7,061 nt of DNA from Lentisphaeria bacterium. GTDB lineage: Bacteria; Verrucomicrobiota; Lentisphaeria; Oligosphaerales; Oligosphaeraceae. Location of the stretch: the NCBI GenBank assembly GCA_016302725.1, contig JAEDNB010000109.1, forward strand, positions 1 to 7,061, in the 5' to 3' direction. A program made the position numbers and the translations under genes. The notes beneath the pieces are model-generated. The model saw nothing but the letters and a program-made list of their open reading frames with translations. It was not told the origin of the DNA and ran no database searches. This document shows positions 1-5,577 of this stretch, piece after piece (within the stretch, counting starts at the first letter, position 1; each line of letters opens with the position of its first letter).

Positions 1-1044
1 GAAGCAGCCCATGGGGCCGTTCCAGACGATGGTCTTGGCCTTGGCGATGATGTCGGCGTATTTCTGGATGGTCTTGGGGCCGATGTCCAGCGCCATGAGG
101 TCGGCGGGGATTTCATCATCCACGGGGGTGATGGTGGCCTCGTTGTCGAACTTGTCGGCGGCCAGGTTGTCCACGGGCAGGACGAACTCCACGCCGTTGG
201 CCTTGGCGTCGGCCAGGGTCGCCTTGGCGGTCTCCAGGAGCTCTTCCTCCACCAGGGACTTGCCCACCTGGTGGCCCTGGGCCTTCAGGAAGGTATAGGC
301 CATTCCGCCGCCGATGAGGATGGCGTCCACCTTCTTCATCAGGTTCTGGAGGACCTCAAGTTTGCCGGAGACCTTGGCGCCGCCGATGATGGCCACGAAG
401 GGATGGACCGCATTCTCCACGGCGTTGCCCAGGAAATTGATTTCCTTTTCCAGGAGGAAGCCGGCCACGCTGGGGCAGCCCTTGGCCTTCATGTACTTGG
501 CGATGGAGGCGGTGGAGGCGTGGTCGCGGTGGGCGGTGCCGAAGGCGTCGTTCACGTAGACATCGCCGTAGGTGGAGAGCTTTTCGGCCATCTGCTGCTT
601 CTTGGCCTTCATCTCGGCCTTCTTGGCGGCATATTCCTCGTCGCTCATCTCGTCGGTCTTCTTGACCTTGCCTTCCTCCGCCTTGTAGAAGCGGGTGTTT
701 TCCAGCATGAGGACCTGTCCGGGCTGGAGGGCGGCGGCCTGGGCGTCGGCGTTCTGGCAGTCATCGGCGAACTGGACATCCAGGTTCAGGTCCTTGGCAA
801 GATAGTCGCGGACGGGCTTCAGGCTGAAATCGGCCTCATAGCCCTTGCCCTTCGGGCGGCCCAGGTGGCTCATGAGGATGAGGGCGGCACCCTGCTCCAG
901 CACGTACTTGATGGTGGGCTCGGCGGCCTTGATGCGGGTGTCGTCGGTGATTTGGTGCTCCGCGTTGAGGGGGACGTTGAAGTCCACGCGCATGACGACC
1001 TTCTTTCCCTTCAGTTCCACGTCGCGAACCGTTTTCTTGTTCAT
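1..1044 (-). CDS. pgk: Phosphoglycerate kinase (3' end cut by the window edge)
   Basis: Cytosolic glycolytic enzyme that transfers phosphate from 1,3-bisphosphoglycerate to ADP, giving 3-phosphoglycerate and ATP. The 348 visible codons start at an ATG with GGAG nine bases upstream. Family motifs appear in order: RVDFNVP (19-25) and DDTRI (34-38), HLGRP (60-64), ENTRF (115-119), VNDAFGTAHR (164-173), all of the N-terminal 3-phosphoglycerate site, then the C-terminal nucleotide-domain motifs GGAKVSGK (221-228), IGGGMAY (244-250) and VWNGPMG (340-346). The last residue seen is Phe348, so the closing GGGDS-type segment lies outside the window. Residues of about 124-150 form a charged, lysine-rich insert (many Lys, Glu, Met) between ENTRF and the conserved GDVYVNDAF, where many bacterial PGKs have only a short linker. 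A promoter-like element and a structured leader lie upstream, suggesting its own transcription. Identification is certain from the motifs. Confidence 0.97.
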   Translation of the reverse strand, partial: MNKKTVRDVELKGKKVVMRVDFNVPLNAEHQITDDTRIKAAEPTIKYVLEQGAALILMSHLGRPKGKGYEADFSLKPVRDYLAKDLNLDVQFADDCQNADAQAAALQPGQVLMLENTRFYKAEEGKVKKTDEMSDEEYAAKKAEMKAKKQQMAEKLSTYGDVYVNDAFGTAHRDHASTASIAKYMKAKGCPSVAGFLLEKEINFLGNAVENAVHPFVAIIGGAKVSGKLEVLQNLMKKVDAILIGGGMAYTFLKAQGHQVGKSLVEEELLETAKATLADAKANGVEFVLPVDNLAADKFDNEATITPVDDEIPADLMALDIGPKTIQKYADIIAKAKTIVWNGPMGCF

Positions 1045-1196
1045 TTCGGCTATCTCCAATCGGTGGTAGGTTTGGGGTGGGCGCAGGCCCATTCTCTGGT
1101 GTCCCGCGGGCGCCTTTCCGGCAGCGGGGCAGGCGCGCTCCGGGGAGGAGCGCCTTTCCCATGCCGGAGGGAGCCTCCGGGACGGTTTGCGAAAAG
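1045..1196 (-). other. Structured GC-rich leader of pgk
   Basis: About 150 bases lie between the promoter-like element and the pgk start. They contain three short perfect inverted repeats: 1164-1180 (7-bp arms CCGGAGG/CCTCCGG, 3-base loop), 1135-1153 (7-bp arms GCGCTCC/GGAGCGC, 5-base loop) and 1078-1091 (5-bp arms TGGGC/GCCCA, 4-base loop), plus the 8-base palindrome CCCGCGGG at 1103-1110. The decamer GCGCCTTTCC is repeated at 1110-1119 and 1150-1159. No hairpin is followed by a T-run on the minus strand, so none is a standard intrinsic terminator. The region matches no riboswitch class I recognise. It could be a 5' UTR with regulatory folding, or simply GC-rich spacer. Confidence 0.4.
1054..1057 (-). 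promoter_or_regulatory. Shine-Dalgarno of pgk
   Basis: Read on the minus strand this is GGAG, nine bases before the ATG at 1044. It supports that ATG as the pgk start, which also gives the usual short N-terminus ahead of the conserved RVDFNVP motif. Confidence 0.7.
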
Positions 1197-1199
1197 ACT

Positions 1200-1211
1200 C
1201 CTTAATATACC
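1200..1211 (-). promoter_or_regulatory. Putative -10 element upstream of pgk
   Basis: Minus-strand sequence GGTATATTAAGG contains TATATT (1204-1209), an AT island in very GC-rich DNA and a fair match to a sigma-70 -10 box. No good TTGACA-like hexamer sits 16-18 bases upstream. It lies in the 227-base gap between the lipoprotein gene stop and pgk, so it would let pgk be transcribed separately. A nearly identical 12-mer occurs before the oxidoreductase at 2394-2405, which raises the chance that it is functional. Confidence 0.45.
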
Positions 1212-1271
1212 TTGCCGGGGAGGGTACGGTGGCGGAGGGGACTTGCCCGGGGCGGGGCATTTCCGGGGAGT

Positions 1272-2129
1272 TCAGCGGCGTTTCAGGGCCTGGGGAAGCG
1301 CCTCCCCGTCCAGGGAGTTCGGTTCCAGGAAGGAGCCGTCCCGGTAGTCGTTCCAGCTGGAGAGGAGAAGCACCTGGCAGGGGCTTTCCCGGAGGGCCTG
1401 CAACTGCCGTCGCAGCGCCTCCCCCTTGCGCCGGGGGAGCAGCCATTCCCCCGGCGCGCCCTCCTTGCCCTCCTGGCGCCACACCCCTCCCCAGGCCCAG
1501 CAATACTCCCCTGCCTCTCCCTGCGCAGGAGGCCATTGCCGGGAAGGAAGCTCCCGCCCCACACGAAGCAGTTCAACCCCTTCGCCGGGCAGGCCCACGC
1601 CATCGGAAAGCCCGAAGGCCTCGTCCACCAGGACCACCGGAAAATCCCCCCTCCGGAAATAGGAGGGAAGGGCGCCCAGCTCCAGGCGGCGCAGATACCC
1701 CGACAGATTCCCGCGCTCCAGCCGGGGAACCTCCGCCCCCTGCGCGGGAATCAAAAACAACGCCACTGAAAGCCCATACTCCGAAGCATATTCCCCAAAG
1801 CGGCGGAACCGCGCAAGAAACTCCTCCCCCGACAACTGAAGGGGGGAGACCTCCACTAGAATCACCGAAATCCCCGCAAAATACATCCGCTGCAAATCCC
1901 GGCGCATCCGCAAATCCGTCCAACCATTGTCCATGGGCACCGGACGAACCCCCAGAAGACCCTGGGAGGCCAAGTCCGTGTTGGGCAAATACCTCACCCA
2001 TATCTGGTAGGCAGGACGCGCCTCACCCCTCTCTGCGCCCTCCAACGGACGAAGACGCTGGCAGGAAAGGGACAGCACCAGGGTAGCCATGCACAGGACA
2101 AGGCCAAAGTATGTCACTCTGCTTTTCAT
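1272..2129 (-). CDS. Putative lipoprotein with GH99/WbsX-like glycan-active domain
   Basis: A 285-residue protein starting MKSRVTYFGL. The ATG at 2129 was chosen because it gives a classic signal peptide: basic start, hydrophobic stretch to residue 21, then Cys23 in LSLSC. That lipobox is imperfect because Ser, not Leu, is at -3. An in-frame ATG at 2246 would add 39 residues ahead of the signal peptide and is unlikely. No strong Shine-Dalgarno is visible. The mature part has alternating helix/strand stretches: a helix at 70-84, strand at 88-94 (SVILVEV), strand at 121-127 (VALFLIP), strand at 164-169 (PVVLVD), and near the C-terminus SSWNDYRDGSFLEPN (257-271). This last motif resembles the WNEW-x-EG-x-x-LEP signature of GH99 endo-alpha-mannosidase-like and WbsX-like TIM-barrel proteins, as does the order of strands. 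The two glutamates expected in that motif are Asp here (261, 264). A function on extracytoplasmic glycan is plausible but unproven; it may be a non-catalytic relative. Confidence 0.6.
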   Translation of the reverse strand: MKSRVTYFGLVLCMATLVLSLSCQRLRPLEGAERGEARPAYQIWVRYLPNTDLASQGLLGVRPVPMDNGWTDLRMRRDLQRMYFAGISVILVEVSPLQLSGEEFLARFRRFGEYASEYGLSVALFLIPAQGAEVPRLERGNLSGYLRRLELGALPSYFRRGDFPVVLVDEAFGLSDGVGLPGEGVELLRVGRELPSRQWPPAQGEAGEYCWAWGGVWRQEGKEGAPGEWLLPRRKGEALRRQLQALRESPCQVLLLSSWNDYRDGSFLEPNSLDGEALPQALKRR

Positions 2130-2281
2130 GCAAAATCGGGCGTGGATGACCGGGACGACGCCATGCACAGGCCAGGGAAACCACCACAGACGCCTCCCCA
2201 TCACTAGGAAAAACGAAAGGGGATTGCCCAGGCCACGGCACGGCACGGGAGAACAACAGGGGATAAGATAAGCCCGGGCAT

Positions 2282-2297
2282 GGGGCGCGCACGCCCC
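2282..2297. repeat. Perfect inverted repeat, 6-bp GC arms
   Basis: GGGGCG and CGCCCC flank a 4-base loop. No T-run follows on either strand, so it is not a standard terminator. It would lie near the 5' end of the lipoprotein transcript, or serve as a protein-binding site. Confidence 0.4.
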
Positions 2298-2310
2298 GCC
2301 AATCTGCGTC

Positions 2311-2323
2311 GCATAATGTATGC
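2311..2323. promoter_or_regulatory. Small palindrome overlapping a possible minus-strand -10
   Basis: GCATA and TATGC flank three bases. Read on the minus strand it contains TACATT (2315-2320), a weak -10 candidate about 185 bases ahead of the lipoprotein start. No -35 match is seen at the right distance. It could be an operator of a divergent regulator site, but arms of five bases are short and this may be chance. Confidence 0.25.
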
Positions 2324-2393
2324 TATGGGTTGAATTGGGGGTATGGAAAAGGGGGAATGGGGAGGAGGCTTCAAGGCAAAGCCGTGGCGGGTG

Positions 2394-2405
2394 GGTATAT
2401 TGAGG
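2394..2405 (+). promoter_or_regulatory. Putative -10 element upstream of the oxidoreductase
   Basis: GGTATATTGAGG matches the minus-strand element before pgk at 11 of 12 bases. TATATT is at 2396-2401. The implied leader to the ATG at 2573 is about 165 bases, similar to the roughly 150 bases for pgk. No clear -35 hexamer is present; the DNA just upstream is rich in G-runs. Confidence 0.45.
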
Positions 2406-2572
2406 GGCTTTTCCGTTTTTTTCCTGTGCGTCAGGGGGCCTGTTGCGTTTGTGCCAATGGGTTTTTGTTCTGAGGCCTGGGAAGAAGGCAGTCCTGTGGC
2501 GTGGTTTTCATCGACCGTGTTTTCCTGTGGATGGGCTGCCGGGCAACGACAAACATAGCGAGTCATTTACTC

Positions 2573-3625
2573 ATGAAGAAGTTGCGTGTTGGCATCATTG
2601 GCTGTGGTCGCATTTCCCGTTTTCATGGCATGCCTGCCAAAGCCCAGCCCAATGTGGATTTGTGTGCCGTCTGCGATTTGATTCCCTCCCGTGCCGAGGC
2701 CATGGCGAAGTTGTTTGCGGGGGACCGCAAGGCTTCCGCGGTGATGTGCTACACGGACTACGTGGAGATGATCCAGAAGTCGAAGCTGGACGTGGTGCAC
2801 ATTTGTCTTCCCCATTACCTCCATGCCCCTGTGGCCATCGAGGCGATGAAGCTGGGCTGCGACGTCTTGACGGAGAAGCCCATGGCGATCACCATGAAGC
2901 AGGCCGAGGAGATGGTGAAGGCGGCGAAGAAATACAAGCGTCGCCTGGGGGTGATTTTCCAGAATCGGTACAATGCGGGCACGCAGTTGATTCGGCAGTG
3001 CCTGGATTCGGGGCGTTTGGGGAAGGTATTGGCGGCCAAGTGCAACGTGACCTGGTACCGGGACGACGCCTACTATACGGAGAGTGACTGGAAGGGGACA
3101 TGGGACAAGGAGGGAGGCGGGGCGATTATCGACCAGGCCATCCACACCCTGGACTTGATGTGCTGGTTTTGCGGGTATGACATCGACTCCATCGACTGCA
3201 CCATGGCCAACCGCGCCCACCAGGGGGTCATCGAGGTGGAGGACTGTGCGGATGGCCTGATTACCTTCAAGAGCGGCATCCGCGCCTCCTTCTGGGCGAT
3301 GAACTACTACAACCACGATGCGGACGTGGAGATTGAGCTATCCTGCGAGAAGGGGAAGGCCGTGATGAAGGCGGAGAGCGCCGTGATCACCCTTCTTGAC
3401 GGGCGCACCTTCTCCGCCGCCCCCGATCCCCGCCAGACCTTCAACTTCGGCGGCGGCCCCTCCTATTGGGGGGCCAGCCACTACAAGGAGATTGCGGATT
3501 TCTACGCCTGCCTGGCCGAGGGCAAGGAGCCTCCCATCACCGGCGAGGAAGTGCTGGCCACGGCCCACAAGATGGCCATGGCCGTCTACGAGTCCGGCCG
3601 GAACCACAAGGTGGTCCGCTTCTAG
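2573..3625 (+). CDS. Gfo/Idh/MocA family oxidoreductase
   Basis: A 350-residue, probably cytosolic NAD(P)-dependent dehydrogenase, usually acting on sugars, sugar nucleotides, inositols or related polyols. The N-terminal Rossmann fold begins at once with VGIIGCGRIS (6-15), a GxGxxx dinucleotide loop. The family motif EKPMA (101-105) follows, with Lys102 the usual catalytic or cofactor-contacting lysine. The C-terminal domain starts near 125 and carries GGGAIIDQAIHTLDL (181-195), where His191 is the expected substrate-site histidine. Length is typical of the family. The ATG at 2573 is preferred over one at 2501 because it puts the Rossmann strand right after the start; the 24 extra residues look like translated leader. 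No Shine-Dalgarno is visible before it. The exact substrate cannot be read from sequence. The first 50 codons are much richer in T-ending codons than the last 48. It is 76 bases from the downstream ABC gene and may share its transcript. Confidence 0.93.
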   Translation: MKKLRVGIIGCGRISRFHGMPAKAQPNVDLCAVCDLIPSRAEAMAKLFAGDRKASAVMCYTDYVEMIQKSKLDVVHICLPHYLHAPVAIEAMKLGCDVLTEKPMAITMKQAEEMVKAAKKYKRRLGVIFQNRYNAGTQLIRQCLDSGRLGKVLAAKCNVTWYRDDAYYTESDWKGTWDKEGGGAIIDQAIHTLDLMCWFCGYDIDSIDCTMANRAHQGVIEVEDCADGLITFKSGIRASFWAMNYYNHDADVEIELSCEKGKAVMKAESAVITLLDGRTFSAAPDPRQTFNFGGGPSYWGASHYKEIADFYACLAEGKEPPITGEEVLATAHKMAMAVYESGRNHKVVRF

Positions 3626-3701
3626 CGGTGGTGCCGCCAGGCTGCCTTCCGGGGCGCATTCCTCACCATCCCCCGGGGGGCTTCCCCCTTGGAGCTGAAC
3701 C
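3626..3701 (+). other. Spacer between oxidoreductase and ABC transporter
   Basis: A 76-base GC-rich gap with weak inverted repeats: GCGG/CCGC just after the stop and a CCCCCGGGGG palindrome around 3670-3680. No T-run follows either, so no intrinsic terminator is evident. No promoter-like element was seen, which favours read-through from the oxidoreductase, but this is inference. Confidence 0.4.
3691..3694 (+). promoter_or_regulatory. Shine-Dalgarno that fixes the GTG start of the ABC gene
   Basis: GGAG lies seven bases before the GTG at 3702. This good spacing supports the GTG start, since no ATG precedes the first membrane segment in this frame. Confidence 0.7.
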
Positions 3702-5561
3702 GTGCCCCCCTCCCCCACCCCTTCCGCAGCCTCCCTTCTTGCCGACCTGAAGTGCCTTCTTGGCCGGAGGGATTGGGTGCGCCTGGGGGGATTCGCCCTC
3801 TTCCTCCTGGCGGGCGCCCTCTGGGAGGTGGTGGCCCTGGCCTCCATTCCCCTCTTCCTCTCCCTGCTTTTCCCCGGGGAGGGGGCGCCTGGCGAAGGCC
3901 TGGCCCAGCGGGCATTCCAGGCCTTCCTGGATTGGCTGGGCGGGGCGGAAGGGGGGCTTTCCCGGCTTTGGCTGGGCGGGGCGGTGCTGCTGGCCGCCAA
4001 TTTCCTGCGCACCGCCTGGGCCATCTGGGGGATGGCCCTCCAATACCGCTTCCAGGCCCATCGTCGCATGGAACTCTCCCGGCGCCTCCTGGGGGGCTAC
4101 CTCCTGGCCCCGGCGGAATTCTTCCACGAACGCACCTCCCCTGAATTGATGAACCAGGTGGCCGTGGAGTGCGACAACGTGGTCCAGGGGACCCTCTCCC
4201 CCCTCATGGAGTTCTTCCGGGGGGGCGCCACCGCCCTCCTGGTAATCTCCCTGCTCCTCTATTGCGCCCCGGGAATGACCCTGGCCGCCCTCCTCTTCCT
4301 GGGAGGGGGATGCTCCCTGCTCATGGCCCTGCGAAACCGTCGCCTCCGGCGCTTTGCCCGGCAGGAGCAGCAGGGGCGCCGTCAGACCCTGGAGCGTTGC
4401 GCCCAGGCGTTGTCGGGCAGGGTGGAGGCCACCGTGGGCGGCCGCCGCCTCCATTTTCTCCGGGAGGTATGCCAGTCGGTGGAGAGGCTTTCCCGGGCGC
4501 AGGGCGGGAGCATGCTGCAGATTCGCTCCACCTGGCCCGCCCTGGAGTTCCTCTCCCTTGTCGCCCTTTTGCTGGTCACCTTGGCGGCCCTTTCCCTCCA
4601 GGGGGACCTGGCCCGGGTGGCGCCCCAGGTGGCCCTCCTCTCCATGGCCCTGGTGCGGTTGCGGAGCAACGCGGTCTACCTTATGCAGAGCGCATTGGAG
4701 TTCAAGCGGTTCCGCCCTGCCCTCCGCAAGGTCTGCCAGGACTTGCGAAGGTGCGGGGGGAAACCGGGGGAGGAGGTGGAACGGCTCCTGGCCCAGGCGG
4801 AAGGGGCGGCGCCCCTCCCCTTCCAGCGCTCCCTGGAATGGCATGGGGTCTCCTTCACCTACCCCGGGGAGGACGCCCCCGCCCTCGCCTTGGAGGAATT
4901 CCGCCTCCTTCCCGGAGAGCCCCTGGTGGTGGTCGGCCCCACCGGATGCGGCAAATCCACCTTCCTCCAGCTTCTCCTGGGATTGCGCTTCCCGCAAAAG
5001 GGCGCCATCACCGTGGATGGAGTCCCCCTCACGGCGGAAACCTGCCCCGGATGGTGGCGCAACGTGGCCTACCTGCCCCAGCATCCCTTCCTCATGGAGG
5101 GCACCCTGGCGGACAACGTGACCATGGGAATCCCCCCCGGCCAACGGGACGAAACGCGCCTCCGCCAGGCCCTGGAGATGGCCCAGCTCCAGGAGCTCCT
5201 GCAGCGCCTTCCCCAGGGGATGGACACCCCCCTGGAGCCGGAGGGGCAAGGCCTCTCCGGAGGGGAGGCCCAGCGCATCGCCCTGGCCCGGGCCCTCTAC
5301 CGCAATCCCCTGGTCCTGGTCCTGGACGAGGCGACCAACGCCTTGGACCCCAGGACCGCCGCCGCCTTCGCCCAGGCCCTGGAAGGGCTGCGGGGAAAGA
5401 CCACCATGGTCACGGTCACCCACGGCCTCCAGGCGCTTCGGGACGAGGACAGCGTCCTCTTCCTGGAGGGGGGGCGGGTCGCCGCCCAGGGAAGGTGCCG
5501 AGACCTGCGGGAGCAGTCCGCGGCCTTCCGGAATTTTCTCACAGGAACCCAGAACCCATAA
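3702..5561 (+). CDS. ABC exporter half-transporter (fused TMD-NBD)
   Basis: A 619-residue inner-membrane ATPase with an N-terminal transmembrane domain and a C-terminal nucleotide-binding domain, the layout of MsbA/HlyB/PglK-type exporters, which work as dimers to move lipids, lipid-linked oligosaccharides, peptides or drugs outward. About six hydrophobic segments lie near 28-57, 88-112, 174-190, 192-210, 278-298 and 303-322. The nucleotide-binding domain is complete: Walker A GPTGCGKST (412-420), Q-loop Gln460, signature LSGGE (518-522), Walker B LVLVLDEATNALD (537-549, Asp542 and Glu543) and H-loop His574. It should therefore hydrolyse ATP. The first segment (FLLAGALWEVVALASIPLF) recalls PglK-like oligosaccharide flippases, a weak hint. 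The start is GTG with a good Shine-Dalgarno. A binding-protein lipoprotein begins 16 bases after the stop, an uncommon neighbour for an exporter. No accessory peptidase domain is present. Substrate unknown; a lipid or glycan carrier is the best guess. Confidence 0.93.
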   Translation: MPPSPTPSAASLLADLKCLLGRRDWVRLGGFALFLLAGALWEVVALASIPLFLSLLFPGEGAPGEGLAQRAFQAFLDWLGGAEGGLSRLWLGGAVLLAANFLRTAWAIWGMALQYRFQAHRRMELSRRLLGGYLLAPAEFFHERTSPELMNQVAVECDNVVQGTLSPLMEFFRGGATALLVISLLLYCAPGMTLAALLFLGGGCSLLMALRNRRLRRFARQEQQGRRQTLERCAQALSGRVEATVGGRRLHFLREVCQSVERLSRAQGGSMLQIRSTWPALEFLSLVALLLVTLAALSLQGDLARVAPQVALLSMALVRLRSNAVYLMQSALEFKRFRPALRKVCQDLRRCGGKPGEEVERLLAQAEGAAPLPFQRSLEWHGVSFTYPGEDAPALALEEFRLLPGEPLVVVGPTGCGKSTFLQLLLGLRFPQKGAITVDGVPLTAETCPGWWRNVAYLPQHPFLMEGTLADNVTMGIPPGQRDETRLRQALEMAQLQELLQRLPQGMDTPLEPEGQGLSGGEAQRIALARALYRNPLVLVLDEATNALDPRTAAAFAQALEGLRGKTTMVTVTHGLQALRDEDSVLFLEGGRVAAQGRCRDLREQSAAFRNFLTGTQNP

Positions 5562-5569
5562 AGGCAATC

Positions 5570-5574
5570 AAGGA
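5570..5574 (+). promoter_or_regulatory. Shine-Dalgarno of the binding-protein gene
   Basis: AAGGA ends three bases before the ATG at 5578, slightly closer than usual. It lies in the 16-base gap after the ABC stop, supporting translation from a shared transcript. Confidence 0.5.
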
Positions 5575-5577
5575 AAG

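Larger units (their letters stand above)
2130..2572. other. Divergent intergenic region, no convincing gene
   Basis: About 440 bases separate the leftward lipoprotein gene from the rightward oxidoreductase gene. The right-hand part is more T-rich than the surrounding DNA, with a T-run near 2416-2422. It holds a perfect hairpin at 2282-2297, a small palindrome at 2311-2323, three tandem CACGG units at 2234-2248, G-runs at 2337-2341, 2351-2355 and 2359-2362, and a promoter-like element at 2394-2405. An open frame of 71 codons (2343-2558) has no credible ribosome binding site or recognisable sequence and is not called. The region most likely holds the promoters and 5' leaders of the two divergent genes. 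Confidence 0.6.

Noticed and set aside
271..1347. A 358-codon plus-strand open frame over pgk
   Set aside because: Antisense to an unmistakable phosphoglycerate kinase; the product is Gly/Leu/Val-rich low-complexity sequence.
1187..2086. A 299-codon plus-strand open frame over the lipoprotein gene
   Set aside because: Proline- and arginine-rich low-complexity product, antisense to a gene with a signal peptide and a recognisable motif.
2087..2171. An 11-base direct repeat CCATGCACAGG at 2087-2097 and 2161-2171
   Set aside because: One copy is inside the lipoprotein coding sequence and the other is just upstream; there are no insertion-sequence ends or target duplication, so it is probably chance.
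2343..2558. A 71-codon open frame in the divergent intergenic region, ending 14 bases before the oxidoreductase
   Set aside because: Its start lies before the putative promoter, the G-run is only about one base from the ATG, and the product has no recognisable feature. The internal ATG at 2458 also lacks a ribosome binding site.
2560..2572. GAGT/ACTC inverted repeat directly before the oxidoreductase ATG
   Set aside because: Arms of only four bases; too weak to call an operator or a translational hairpin.
3626..3690. Possible terminator after the oxidoreductase
   Set aside because: The GC inverted repeats have short arms and no T-run follows them.
3663..5567. A 634-codon open frame on the minus strand across the ABC transporter gene
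   Set aside because: It mirrors a gene with complete ABC motifs, is full of Gly, Gln, Pro and Glu runs typical of antisense GC-rich codons, and shows no family motif.
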